Assembly (NCBI RefSeq): GCF_036379515.1
Contig: NZ_DASVGN010000025.1
Coordinates: 32,512 to 96,511, forward strand
Origin: Castellaniella sp036379515
GTDB taxonomy: Bacteria > Pseudomonadota > Gammaproteobacteria > Burkholderiales > Burkholderiaceae_B
Reading direction: 5' to 3'
DNA length: 64,000 bases
Position numbers and translations under genes: made by a program. The notes beneath the pieces are model-generated. The model was not told the origin of the DNA. It worked only from the letters and a program-made list of their open reading frames with translations, and did no database searches. Below are positions 36,168 through 44,361 of the stretch, piece after piece. Every line of letters starts with the position of its first letter. The first letter of the stretch is position 1.

Positions 36168-36800
36168 ATGAAAAAGTCTTCTGACTCCGCCCGTTTCGCT
36201 GCCGCCGCACGCAGCCCCTCTTTGGTCGCGTCCGGCCCTGAGAACCGCGAGCGGACTCCCTCGCCCACGTCGCGTCGGCTGTTCTTCGCCCTGTGGCCTG
36301 ATGATGCTGTCGTCGCTGAGCTCACCGAGTGGGCGCAGCGGGCCCAAGAAGCGTGCAATGGCCGCCGGATGCGGGCCGACACCTTGCACATGACACTGGC
36401 TTTTTTGGGCACGGTGGCGGTTGACCGCATCCCCGTGCTGGCTGAGATGCTGCAGGGTCGACGTTGGCCGGGAGGCGTACTCAGTCTCGATCGCGTGGGC
36501 CGTTTCGGTGGCCCCAAGATTGTCTGGGCTGGGTCGTCTGAACCCTCGCCCTGGCTGGATGCGATGCATGTGGCCTTGTGGCGTGCTTTGTCTTATCAGG
36601 GGTTCAAAGAACCTGATGAACCTTTTCGCGCGCATGTGTCGCTGCTGCGCAATGCCGGTGCGGGCGACCTTTCAGCCGTGGTGGGTTCTCGTCCCGTCAT
36701 CTGGACCCCGGATCGCCTCGTTCTGGTGGCTTCCGCGCCGCGTGGCTCCGGCTCGTACTACGAGGTGATCGCAGAGTGCGGCGTGACCCCGGCGTATTGA
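36168..36800 (+). CDS. thpR: RNA 2',3'-cyclic phosphodiesterase (2'-5' RNA ligase family)
   Basis: A 210-residue 2H-family enzyme that opens 2',3'-cyclic phosphates at RNA ends. The two catalytic HxTx/HxSx motifs are present: HMTL at residues 74-77 and HVSL in the second half. ATG 36168 is used; even so the first ~35 residues precede the conserved RRLFFALWP start and look like a poorly conserved extension. The last ~29 codons are duplicated at 29045-29134. hslR follows after a 53-base gap that holds a vapC remnant. Confidence 0.9.
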   Translation: MKKSSDSARFAAAARSPSLVASGPENRERTPSPTSRRLFFALWPDDAVVAELTEWAQRAQEACNGRRMRADTLHMTLAFLGTVAVDRIPVLAEMLQGRRWPGGVLSLDRVGRFGGPKIVWAGSSEPSPWLDAMHVALWRALSYQGFKEPDEPFRAHVSLLRNAGAGDLSAVVGSRPVIWTPDRLVLVASAPRGSGSYYEVIAECGVTPAY

Positions 36801-36802
36801 GT

Positions 36803-36850
36803 ATCCTGGGGCTGCCACGGAAGAACGGGTTCCGGGACGATCTGGGGTGA
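36803..36850 (+). pseudogene. Remnant of the last 15 codons of a vapC-like gene
   Basis: Between thpR and hslR one frame reads ILGLPRKNGFRDDLG-stop, aligning without gaps to the end of the intact toxin at 29.8 kb (VPGLQWENWFQDDRG-stop). Over the 76 bases 36803-36878, which run on into hslR, there are 14 mismatches to 29799-29874. Relative to the intact module, 662 bases holding the antitoxin and most of the toxin have been deleted, the junction falling right after the thpR stop. Confidence 0.75.
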
Positions 36851-36853
36851 TGC

Positions 36854-37279
36854 ATGAAGTCGATTGATCGTAGCCAAGGTGCTGAAGGCACCAACGTCGG
36901 TAAGTTGCGGCTGGACAAGTGGCTGTGGGCGGCCCGCTTCTACAAGACGCGCGGACTGGCCGTAGATGCCATCGTGGGCGGGCGGATCAAGCTCAATGAC
37001 CAGATTGTGGCCAAGCCAGCCCGCGAGGTCGCTGTGGGCGATCTCGTTCGCATTCGCAAGCCCAATTTCGATGCCGAGGTCGAGGTGCGGGCGCTGAGTG
37101 CGGTGCGCGGTCCGGCGCCGCAGGCCGCGCTGCTGTACGAAGAGACCGCCGCCAGCGTTGCTGCCCGGGAGCAGTTGGCCGAGCAGCGCCGTCTGGCGCC
37201 AGAGCCGGCGCTGGATTACACCGCAGGGCGCCCGACCAAGCGGGACAGGCGTCTGATCAATGATTTACGGGGAAGGTGA
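36854..37279 (+). CDS. hslR: S4-domain heat-shock RNA-binding protein (Hsp15)
   Basis: A 141-residue protein. An S4 RNA-binding domain lies at about residues 18-80 (RLDKWLWAARFYKTRGLA, GGRIKLNDQIVAKPAREVAVGD), followed by a basic tail (GRPTKRDRRLINDL). In E. coli Hsp15 binds dissociated 50S subunits carrying nascent chains and aids recycling. Length fits the family. A broken second copy of its start lies at 29850-29897. It ends 12 bases from the convergent dctR. Confidence 0.92.
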   Translation: MKSIDRSQGAEGTNVGKLRLDKWLWAARFYKTRGLAVDAIVGGRIKLNDQIVAKPAREVAVGDLVRIRKPNFDAEVEVRALSAVRGPAPQAALLYEETAASVAAREQLAEQRRLAPEPALDYTAGRPTKRDRRLINDLRGR

Positions 37280-37291
37280 GTCAGCGCTGCC

Positions 37292-37885
37292 TTACGACTC
37301 TACCAACAGACGCGCCAGTTCGACGGCCGTGCGGACGTGCATCTTGGCCAGGATGTGCGACCGGTGCACTTCTACCGTGCGCATGCTGATGCCCATCATG
37401 TCGGCGATCACCTTGTTCATCTTGCCGTCCAGGATCAGTTCCATGACCTCGCGCTCGCGTGCCGATAGCGTGGCCAGCCGCGCTTTCACCAGTTCCAGGT
37501 CGCCGGCCTCCAGCGAGGCCTGCAGCGCTTCCAGCACTCGGTCCATCAGCTTGTTGTCGTTGAACGGCTTTTCGAAGAAATCGAAAGCCCCGCGTTTCAG
37601 GCTGTCGACCGCCATTGGCACGTCGCCGTGACCGGTCAGGAAGATGGCGGGGATTCGCCGGGTCAGCCCCCGCGCGGCCAGGCTGTCAAACAGCTCGGCC
37701 CCGCTCATGTCAGGCATCCGCATGTCCACCAACAGGCAGTCGCCGCTAGTGTCAAAGGCGTAGTCGTCCAGCATGTTCAGAAATGCCTGAGCGCCGTCGT
37801 AGCCAGCGGCGGCGATCCGGCGGGATTCTGCAAGCCAGATCAGTGAATCCCGGATTGCCGCTTCATCGTCGACGATATGTAGCAC
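37292..37885 (-). CDS. dctR: LuxR/FixJ-type response regulator (DctR-like)
   Basis: A 197-residue regulator from GTG 37885, supported by GGAGGGAG upstream. The receiver domain has acidic pocket DDE and phospho-acceptor D54 (LLVDMRMPDMSG), with FEKPF near its end. The C-terminal LuxR helix-turn-helix is LSAREREVMELILDGKMNKVIADMM. The gene follows its kinase by 52 bases and lies beside TRAP dicarboxylate genes, so it most likely controls their induction. The name rests on context and family. Confidence 0.85.
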   Translation of the reverse strand: MLHIVDDEAAIRDSLIWLAESRRIAAAGYDGAQAFLNMLDDYAFDTSGDCLLVDMRMPDMSGAELFDSLAARGLTRRIPAIFLTGHGDVPMAVDSLKRGAFDFFEKPFNDNKLMDRVLEALQASLEAGDLELVKARLATLSAREREVMELILDGKMNKVIADMMGISMRTVEVHRSHILAKMHVRTAVELARLLVES

Positions 37886-37937
37886 CTGGTTGTCTCCCTC
37901 CTCTGGATGCGCTGGGCCTGTGGGTGGCCTGGCAGCC

Positions 37938-39950
37938 CTATTTTTTCATGTTTTCGGCGGCAGCGGATGCGGGCATCGAGAAGCGGAAGATGGTGCCTCC
38001 GCCTGGGTTGTCCTCATAGGTCAGGGTGCCACCATGAAATTCCACGACGGTGCGGCAGATTTTCAGGCCCATGCCCATGCCGTCGGATTTAGTGGAAAAG
38101 AAGGGCGAGAACAGGTGCTTCCTGGCCTGTTGCGAAATGCCGCAGCCCTGATCAACCACGCTGATGATCACACTCCCAGGGGCGAGCGGGTCCGCGCTGG
38201 CGCCGATGCGCAGGACGCGACGTTCCGGTTCCACGCTCAGCATGGCTTCAATGGCGTTGCGAGTCAGGTTGAGCAACACTTGTTCCAGCATCATCGGGTC
38301 GGCCAGCACCGTCCGGGTGTCCGGCCCGATGTCGGTCTTGATCGTCATGAAGTGCTGGCTGGCGCGCAGTTCGGCCACCTGGACGACGTTCGCGACCAGG
38401 GCGGACAGGTCCACGGTTTCCCGATGCGGTTCGCGCCGCTTGGCCAATGAATGGACGCTGCGGATGACATGTCCCGCGCGTTGCGCCTGGGCATTGGCTT
38501 TCTCCAACGCCCCCCGGATGCGGTCCAGGCCGGCATCGTCGGGGCGCGCGGCGGGGTCATTCAGCAGGTTCAGCGCACCGGTCGTGTAGCTCGTGATGGC
38601 AGCCAGCGGCTGATTCAGTTCGTGGGCCAGGGTCGAGGCGATTTCTCCCATGGCCACTGTTCTGGCGCCGGCCTGAAGCTTTTCCTGTTGACGGCGGTTC
38701 AGTTCCTCGAATCGCTTCTGGTCGGAAATATCCAGGATCGAACTCATCCATCCGGTCTGCCGGCCGCTCTCGTCGACCAGCGCGGATTCGTACACCAGGA
38801 CGGGAAAGCGTTCCGAGCGGTTGCGTAGAAACATGGTCTCGAACCCCTGGGGGCTGATCGTGCCGGCCATGCGCTGCGCAAATCGCTCCTGGTATTCCGC
38901 CATGACTTCCGGCGCCCAGTAGGGCATGGGCGGCGAGCACCCGATCAGGTCTTCGGCCCGCATGCCGACCATCCGGCAGAATGCGGGGTTCACATACGTG
39001 ATCCGGCCGTTCAGGTCGTATACCCGCAGGCCGGTGACCAGAGAGTCCTCCATGGCGGTGCGAAAGGCGATCTGTTCGCGCAAGGCTTTCTCGACGGCCG
39101 TCCGGCGGTTGATGTCGCGCCACAGCGCGGCGAGGCTCCAGGACAGGCCCAGCGTGAGAGCGACGATGATGGTGACCAGCCGGTTGGACAGCAGGTTGGG
39201 GGCGCTCCTGACGCTGTCGGTGCGCAGGGTGATGTCCGTGTAGGGCAGGTTCAGATCGTGCGCATAGGTGTAGACACCGCGCCCCGCGCCGCCCGCTGCC
39301 CGTTGCCCGAGCGTGTTCTCGTGACGGTCGGTCAGGCGGATTTCGTTCTTTTGGGCGAACCACCAGGGCACCATCTGCTCAAGGATGCCGTTCAGGGAGT
39401 AGGTGGTGATAATGCCGCCGACATAGTGTCCGCCCTGGTGAACAGGGAGGATGTAGTCCATCACCCCCGGATGCGACGCGTCTTCCGGCGGGCTCGGCTG
39501 GGTGTATTCCGGCGTGCTGGTGCTGCGCGCGCGATCCAGTGTCGCGCGCAATGGCTCGGGCAGCTCGGCAGGAGACAGCGTGCCTTTGCGGTCGGATGCC
39601 GTTCCCCGGCCATCGGCCGCGATCCAGGCGATGCGCCTGATCTCGGGATGCGTCCGCTGCAGAAAGCGCATCCGGTCCTGCAATTTTTCGCCCGCCAGAC
39701 CGTTTGCGGCGATGGCATTGGCCAGTGACCGGATGTCGTCTTCATTGCGTCCCAGCTGGAAGCGGATGGTCTGTTCCACCCACAGTGTGTCGGCGATCTG
39801 TTGTTCCTGGCGTTCTGCGGATTCCAGCTGCTGCGCCTGGCGCGGCAGCCAGATCACGGTGGCCACGAACAGGAACACGCACAGGATCGGTACCAGCCAT
39901 TGCCAGGTGCGTCCGTGGACACGCGGGATAGAGGACGGGAAAGGACTCAT
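37938..39950 (-). CDS. dctS: Sensor histidine kinase (DctS-like) with periplasmic and PAS domains
   Basis: A 670-residue kinase. One membrane helix lies at about residues 15-35, a periplasmic sensing domain at 36-255, and a second helix at 257-277. A cytoplasmic PAS domain (about 300-410) is followed by the HisKA H-box LAHELNQPLAA with H443. The ATPase domain has N565, DQGCGIS near 600 and GMGMGL near 624. DctS kinases sense C4-dicarboxylates and phosphorylate DctR. Divergent from dctP1 across 223 bases. Confidence 0.88.
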   Translation of the reverse strand: MSPFPSSIPRVHGRTWQWLVPILCVFLFVATVIWLPRQAQQLESAERQEQQIADTLWVEQTIRFQLGRNEDDIRSLANAIAANGLAGEKLQDRMRFLQRTHPEIRRIAWIAADGRGTASDRKGTLSPAELPEPLRATLDRARSTSTPEYTQPSPPEDASHPGVMDYILPVHQGGHYVGGIITTYSLNGILEQMVPWWFAQKNEIRLTDRHENTLGQRAAGGAGRGVYTYAHDLNLPYTDITLRTDSVRSAPNLLSNRLVTIIVALTLGLSWSLAALWRDINRRTAVEKALREQIAFRTAMEDSLVTGLRVYDLNGRITYVNPAFCRMVGMRAEDLIGCSPPMPYWAPEVMAEYQERFAQRMAGTISPQGFETMFLRNRSERFPVLVYESALVDESGRQTGWMSSILDISDQKRFEELNRRQQEKLQAGARTVAMGEIASTLAHELNQPLAAITSYTTGALNLLNDPAARPDDAGLDRIRGALEKANAQAQRAGHVIRSVHSLAKRREPHRETVDLSALVANVVQVAELRASQHFMTIKTDIGPDTRTVLADPMMLEQVLLNLTRNAIEAMLSVEPERRVLRIGASADPLAPGSVIISVVDQGCGISQQARKHLFSPFFSTKSDGMGMGLKICRTVVEFHGGTLTYEDNPGGGTIFRFSMPASAAAENMKK

Positions 39951-40078
39951 GCCAAAGAGGAGCTGTGCGATCGGCCGCCTCGACGGTCAGGGCAGGGCCG
40001 AGGGTGATGTGGATCTGTTGCGCACCCAGTGTAGCCCGGGCAGCGTGCGGTGAAACCACGCGGCTTCCAGCGCCCGAT

Positions 40079-40092
40079 TGTGGATTTCCACA
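40079..40092. promoter_or_regulatory. Palindrome between dctS and dctP1, candidate DctR site
   Basis: TGTGGA-TT-TCCACA has perfect 6-base arms and lies 81 bases before the dctP1 start, in the divergent control region. Position fits an activator site, but the DctR recognition sequence is not known to me. Confidence 0.35.
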
Positions 40093-40173
40093 GTTGAAGC
40101 GCAGGCCTCGGTTGCAGACAATGGCCGCATGTTTTTCAGCCCCCCATCACGAGCCCCGGGTTCCCTTCAAGCA

Positions 40174-41166
40174 ATGAAGCTGCTCGCCTTCCTGTTCGCC
40201 TGTGCGCTGACGTGCTCTCAAGCGGCATACGCACAGCAGGAGCCTATCCTGATCCGGTTCAGTCACGTGGTCGCCTCGGATACGCCCAAGGGCAAGGCGG
40301 CGGAACGCTTCCGGCAATTGGCTGAACAGGCCACGGGCGGGCGCGTTCGGGTACGGATCTATCCCAATAGCCAGCTGTACCGGGACCGCGAGGAATTGGA
40401 AGCCTTGCAATTGGGCGCCGTTGAAATGATCGCGCCATCCCTGTCCAAGCTCGGGCCGCTGGGCGCCCGCGAATTCCAGGTATTCGATCTGCCCCACATG
40501 TTCCCGGACTGGGCCGCATTGCATCGGGTCACGAACGGCCCGGTCGGCGAGGGCATGCTGCAGCGCCTGCGGCTCAAGGGCGTGATCGGCCTGGCTTTCT
40601 GGGATAACGGTTTCAAGTCGTTTTCCGCCAACCGCCCCTTGAACACTCCCTCCGACCTGGCCGGCCTGAGGATGCGCATCCAGCCTTCCAGGGTGCTGGA
40701 CGCGCAGATGAGGGCATTGGGCGCTCAACCGATGACCCTGCAGTTTGGTGAAGTGCACGATGCGCTGGCGGCCGGAGTGGTCGATGGCACCGAGAATCCG
40801 CCCTCCAATTTCTACACGCAGGACCTGCAGGAAGTGCAGCCGTATTTCACCGTGTCCAATCATGGCTACCTGGGGTATGCCGTGATCGTCAACAGAAAGT
40901 TCTGGGAAGGCCTGCCTCCCGACATCCGCCGGGAACTCGAAGGCGCGATGAGGGAAGCGACGAGGTATGCCAGTTCCATTGCGCAGGAAGAAAACGATCA
41001 GGCCCTGGCGGCGATCCGCGCATCGGGCAAGACGCAGATCCATGTCCTGACGGAGCCGGAGCGCGAGGCCTGGAAAAAATCGCTTGCAGTCGTCAGCGCC
41101 GATATGGAATCCCACATCGGTGCGGAGTTGATTGCCGATATCCGGCGAGCGATCGCCTCCCCTTGA
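40174..41166 (+). CDS. TRAP substrate-binding protein DctP, first copy (possible co-sensor)
   Basis: A 330-residue periplasmic protein with a signal peptide ending near AYAQQ (residues 18-22). The DctP pattern IRFSHVVASDTPKG, IYPNSQLYRDREELEALQ and LRMRIQPSRVLDAQ is present; the family arginine for the carboxylate lies in RIQ. It is paralogous to the next gene. Having two binding proteins and one permease pair beside DctS/DctR raises the possibility that this one reports ligand to the kinase, as DctB does in Bacillus. Both acting in transport is equally possible. Confidence 0.87.
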   Translation: MKLLAFLFACALTCSQAAYAQQEPILIRFSHVVASDTPKGKAAERFRQLAEQATGGRVRVRIYPNSQLYRDREELEALQLGAVEMIAPSLSKLGPLGAREFQVFDLPHMFPDWAALHRVTNGPVGEGMLQRLRLKGVIGLAFWDNGFKSFSANRPLNTPSDLAGLRMRIQPSRVLDAQMRALGAQPMTLQFGEVHDALAAGVVDGTENPPSNFYTQDLQEVQPYFTVSNHGYLGYAVIVNRKFWEGLPPDIRRELEGAMREATRYASSIAQEENDQALAAIRASGKTQIHVLTEPEREAWKKSLAVVSADMESHIGAELIADIRRAIASP

Positions 41167-41228
41167 CCGGTCCAAGCGACCTTCAGTTTTCCCCGTCTGT
41201 CATTTCCATCCATCAAGGAGACCTTCCC

Positions 41229-42230
41229 ATGAGCATTCGCATTCCTCTCATCAAAACGCTGAGCGTGTGCTTCGCGCTGGCCTTTTCTTCGGCGGCGCTG
41301 GCGGATCAGCCAGTCGTCATCAAGTTCAGCCACGTCGTGGCTGAAAACACGCCCAAGGGCCAGGGCGCCCTGAAGTTCAAGGAACTTGCCGAAGCCGCCT
41401 TGCCCGGCAAGGTTCAAGTGCAGGTCTTCCCCAACTCGCAGCTGTTTGGCGACGGCAAGGAAATGGAGGCGCTGCTGCTGGGCGACGTCCATATCGTCGC
41501 CCCGTCCCTGGCCAAGTTCGATCGCTACACCAAGAAACTGCAGATCTTCGACCTGCCCTTCATGTTCGACGACGTGGCCGCCCTGGACCGCTTCCAGGCC
41601 AGCCCGGCTGGCCAGGAGCTGCTGGGCTCCATGAAATCCAAGGGCATCCAGGGCCTGGCCTACTGGCACAACGGCATGAAGCAGATGTCCAGCAACAAGG
41701 ACACGCTGGTTCACCCGGGAGACATCAAGGGCCTGAAATTCCGCATCCAGTCGTCCGACGTGCTGGAGGCCCAATTCCGCCAGTTGGGCGCCAATCCGCA
41801 GAAGCTCGCCTTCGCCGAGGTCTACCAGGCCTTGCAGACTGGCGTGGTGGATGGTGCTGAAAACCCCTGGTCCAACATCTACTCGCAGAAGTTCCACGAA
41901 GTGCAGAAGACCATCGCCGTGACCAACCACGGCGCGTTGGACTATATGGTCATCACCAATGCTGGCTGGTGGGACGGCCTGCCCGCGGACGTTCGCGAGG
42001 CGTTGAAGAAAGCCATGGCCGGCGCCACGGAGCATGCCAACAAGCTGGCTTCCGAGATCAATGATCGCGACCAGAAGCGTATCGCCGATGCTGGCAAGGC
42101 CAAGATCCAGACCCTGACCAAGCAGGACGTGGCCGAGTGGCGTGCGGCTGTCCAGCCCGTCTGGACAAAGTTCTCGAGCCAGATCGGCGAGGACCTGATC
42201 ACGAAGGCCAAGGCGTCCAACGAGAGCTGA
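41229..42230 (+). CDS. dctP: TRAP C4-dicarboxylate-binding protein DctP, second copy
   Basis: A 333-residue periplasmic protein from ATG 41229, with AAGGAG 10 bases upstream. The signal peptide ends near ALADQ. IKFSHVVAENTPKGQGA, FPNSQLFGDGKEMEALLLG, KFRIQSSDVLEAQ and DGAENPWSNIYSQKFHEVQ are characteristic of dicarboxylate-binding DctP. It delivers substrate to DctQM encoded downstream. Two GC-rich hairpins follow its stop and may stabilise its message or limit read-through. Confidence 0.92.
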   Translation: MSIRIPLIKTLSVCFALAFSSAALADQPVVIKFSHVVAENTPKGQGALKFKELAEAALPGKVQVQVFPNSQLFGDGKEMEALLLGDVHIVAPSLAKFDRYTKKLQIFDLPFMFDDVAALDRFQASPAGQELLGSMKSKGIQGLAYWHNGMKQMSSNKDTLVHPGDIKGLKFRIQSSDVLEAQFRQLGANPQKLAFAEVYQALQTGVVDGAENPWSNIYSQKFHEVQKTIAVTNHGALDYMVITNAGWWDGLPADVREALKKAMAGATEHANKLASEINDRDQKRIADAGKAKIQTLTKQDVAEWRAAVQPVWTKFSSQIGEDLITKAKASNES

Positions 42231-42241
42231 TGAATGCGCTT

Positions 42242-42313
42242 CGGCGGCCGCTGCCTGAACGGGCTCGGCCGCCGGGCCGCCATGTTGCCCTTGCGGCTGC
42301 TTTCCGGCAGCCG
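42242..42313 (+). other. Two hairpins between dctP and dctQ
   Basis: CGGCGGCCG/CGGCCGCCG (42242-42250 and 42266-42274) forms a perfect 9-base stem, and CGGCTGC/GCAGCCG (42294-42300 and 42307-42313) a perfect 7-base stem followed by only three T. They probably act as mRNA stabilisers or attenuators that keep binding-protein levels above permease levels. Confidence 0.5.
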
Positions 42314-42343
42314 TTTCCCATCCTGACCAAGGATTTCCTTACC

Positions 42344-42880
42344 ATGTTGAAAAACTGGCTGGAACACGTCGAGGAAGGCCTGGTTGCCTTTCTGCTGGCG
42401 GCAATGACCGTGGTGACTTTTGTCCAGGTCGTCGCTCGCTATGTCTTCAACTACAGCTTCGTCTGGGCGCTCGAACTGACGATGTACTTCTTCGGTGCCC
42501 TGATCTTCCTGGGCATTTCCTACGGCGTGCGTGTGGGCGCGCACATTGGCGTGGACGCCTTCGTGCGCCTGCTTGCGCCGCGTCCCGCCCGTTACCTGGC
42601 CATGGCCAGCACGCTGCTTTGCATCGTCTATGCGGCCATCGTGCTCTACGGCAGCTGGATCTACGTCAGCAAGATTCACATGATCGGCATCATGGCGCAG
42701 GACTTGCCCATTCCGCAATGGGTCCCGCGCGCGGTCATGCCGCTGGGCTTCCTGCTGCTGATCTACCGCTTCGGCGAGGTGCTCTGGAACCTGATCAGGG
42801 GCGGTCACGCCTCCTTGTTGGGCGATGAAGTCGCTGATGCCATGAAATACCGCAGCGACGCGGCCGGAGACCGAAAATGA
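42344..42880 (+). CDS. dctQ: TRAP transporter small permease DctQ
   Basis: A 178-residue membrane protein with four predicted helices. VVARYVFNYSFVWALELTMYFF and RVGAHIGVDAFVRLL match the DctQ family. ATG 42344 is chosen because an upstream extension to 42137 would overlap dctP. The stop overlaps the dctM start by four bases (ATGA), indicating translational coupling. It pairs with DctM for sodium-driven dicarboxylate uptake. Confidence 0.9.
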   Translation: MLKNWLEHVEEGLVAFLLAAMTVVTFVQVVARYVFNYSFVWALELTMYFFGALIFLGISYGVRVGAHIGVDAFVRLLAPRPARYLAMASTLLCIVYAAIVLYGSWIYVSKIHMIGIMAQDLPIPQWVPRAVMPLGFLLLIYRFGEVLWNLIRGGHASLLGDEVADAMKYRSDAAGDRK

Positions 42881-44154
42881 CAACCACCGCCCTATTCGTC
42901 CTGCTGTTTCTATTCATGTTCATGGGGATGCCCGTGGCGGTCGCCCTGGGTCTGTCTTCGCTGTTGACCATCCTGGCCTTTGGTACGGACTCGCTGGCCT
43001 CGCTCTCGCTCAAGCTCTACGAGACCTCCGAGCATTTCACGCTGATGGCCATTCCGTTCTTCATCCTGGCCGGCGCTTTCATGACAACCGGTGGGGTGGC
43101 CAAGCGCATGATCCGCTTTGCCATCGCTTCCGTGGGCCATCTGCACGGTGGGCTGGCCATCGCCTCGGTGATGGCTTGCGTGCTGTTTGCTGCAGTCTCC
43201 GGCTCCTCACCGGCCACGGTGGTGGCGGTGGGCTCCATCGTGATTGCCGGCATGGTTCGGGCCGGCTATAGCCAGGGCTTCGCCGCGGGCGTCATCTGCA
43301 ACGCCGGCACACTGGGGATCCTGATCCCGCCGTCAATCGTCATGGTGGTTTACGGAGCGGTTACGGAGACCTCGGTGGGTGCCCTGTTCATGGCTGGCGT
43401 AGTCCCTGGGTTGCTGCTGGGTCTGCTGCTGATGGTGGTTATCTACGTGGTCGCACGCATGCGCAACATGCCGCGCCAGCCCCGCGCCAGTTTGCTGGAA
43501 GTGGGCACGGCCGCGCGCGATTCGATCTGGGGGTTGCTGCTGATCGTCATCATTCTGGGCGGAATCTACGGCGGGATCTTCACCCCGACCGAGGCAGCGG
43601 CTGTCGCCGCGGTCTATGCGTTCTTCATTGCCGTGTTCGTGTATCGCGACATCGGCATGAAGCAGGTGCCCGAAGTTCTGGTCGATGCGGCCAAGGTGAC
43701 CATCATGCTGATGTTCATCGTCGCCAACGCGCTGCTGTTCGCCCACGTGCTGACGACCGAACGCATCCCGCAGGCCATCGCCGAACAGATCATTGCCTGG
43801 GACATGAGCACCTGGCAGTTCCTGATCGTGGTCAATATCCTGCTGCTGGTGGCCGGTGCCTTCATGGAGCCCACCGGCATCATCCTGATCCTGGCCCCGA
43901 TCCTGTTCCCCATCGCCACCCGGCTGGGCATCGACCCGGTGCACCTGGGCATCATCATGGTGGTCAATCTGGAGATCGGCATGGTCACGCCGCCGGTGGG
44001 CCTGAACCTGTTCGTGACCGCAGGCGTCACCAAGATGCGCATCGACCAGGTCATTCGCGCTGCGCTGCCTTGGCTGTCAGTGCTGCTGGTCTACCTGCTG
44101 TTCATCACCTACGTGCCCATCGTCAGCCTCTGGCTGCCGGGGCTGTTCGGTTAG
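42877..44154 (+). CDS. dctM: TRAP transporter large permease DctM
   Basis: A 425-residue polytopic membrane protein of the usual DctM length. FMFMGMPVAVALGLSSL, AAVSGSSPATVVAVGSI, NAGTLGILIPPSIVMVVYG, FTPTEAAAVAAVYA and TPPVGLNLFV are family signatures. It forms the transport channel with DctQ. A GC-rich 6-base hairpin (44181-44196) without a T-run follows. Confidence 0.95.
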   Translation: MTTTALFVLLFLFMFMGMPVAVALGLSSLLTILAFGTDSLASLSLKLYETSEHFTLMAIPFFILAGAFMTTGGVAKRMIRFAIASVGHLHGGLAIASVMACVLFAAVSGSSPATVVAVGSIVIAGMVRAGYSQGFAAGVICNAGTLGILIPPSIVMVVYGAVTETSVGALFMAGVVPGLLLGLLLMVVIYVVARMRNMPRQPRASLLEVGTAARDSIWGLLLIVIILGGIYGGIFTPTEAAAVAAVYAFFIAVFVYRDIGMKQVPEVLVDAAKVTIMLMFIVANALLFAHVLTTERIPQAIAEQIIAWDMSTWQFLIVVNILLLVAGAFMEPTGIILILAPILFPIATRLGIDPVHLGIIMVVNLEIGMVTPPVGLNLFVTAGVTKMRIDQVIRAALPWLSVLLVYLLFITYVPIVSLWLPGLFG

Positions 44155-44255
44155 GCTTCGGCCTTCGACGGGCGGGTGCCGCGGGGTCGGCCCCGCCCAG
44201 GGGGCGCAGCCGCCATGAGAAGGTTGCTCATAGGTGACCGAGGGGGCAAGCAGAT

Positions 44256-44331
44256 TGGTGCCGGCTAGAAGAATCGAACTCCCGACCTTCTCATTACAAG
44301 TGAGCTGCTCTACCAACTGAGCTAAGCCGGC
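44256..44331 (-). tRNA. tRNA-Thr (anticodon TGT)
   Basis: The minus strand gives a 76-nt cloverleaf with acceptor arms GCCGGCT/AGCCGGC, D-arm TAGCTCAGTTGGTAGAGCA, anticodon loop CTTGTAA, TTCGATT in the T-loop and an encoded CCA. The outermost anticodon-stem pair (G27/A43) appears mismatched and the T-stem has two G-T pairs. Reading it as an ORF (AQLVEQLTCNE...) is a well-known artefact. Confidence 0.95.
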
Positions 44332-44361
44332 CAAAGACCGCCATTCTACAGGAATGCGGGC

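Noticed and set aside
44181..44196. GCGGGG/CCCCGC hairpin as terminator of dctM
   Set aside because: Stem is only six bases and no T-run follows; such hairpins are expected by chance in GC-rich DNA.
44077..44334. 85-codon frame starting MAGLAQLVEQLTCNE
   Set aside because: A translation of tRNA-Thr and flanking sequence, a well-known annotation artefact.
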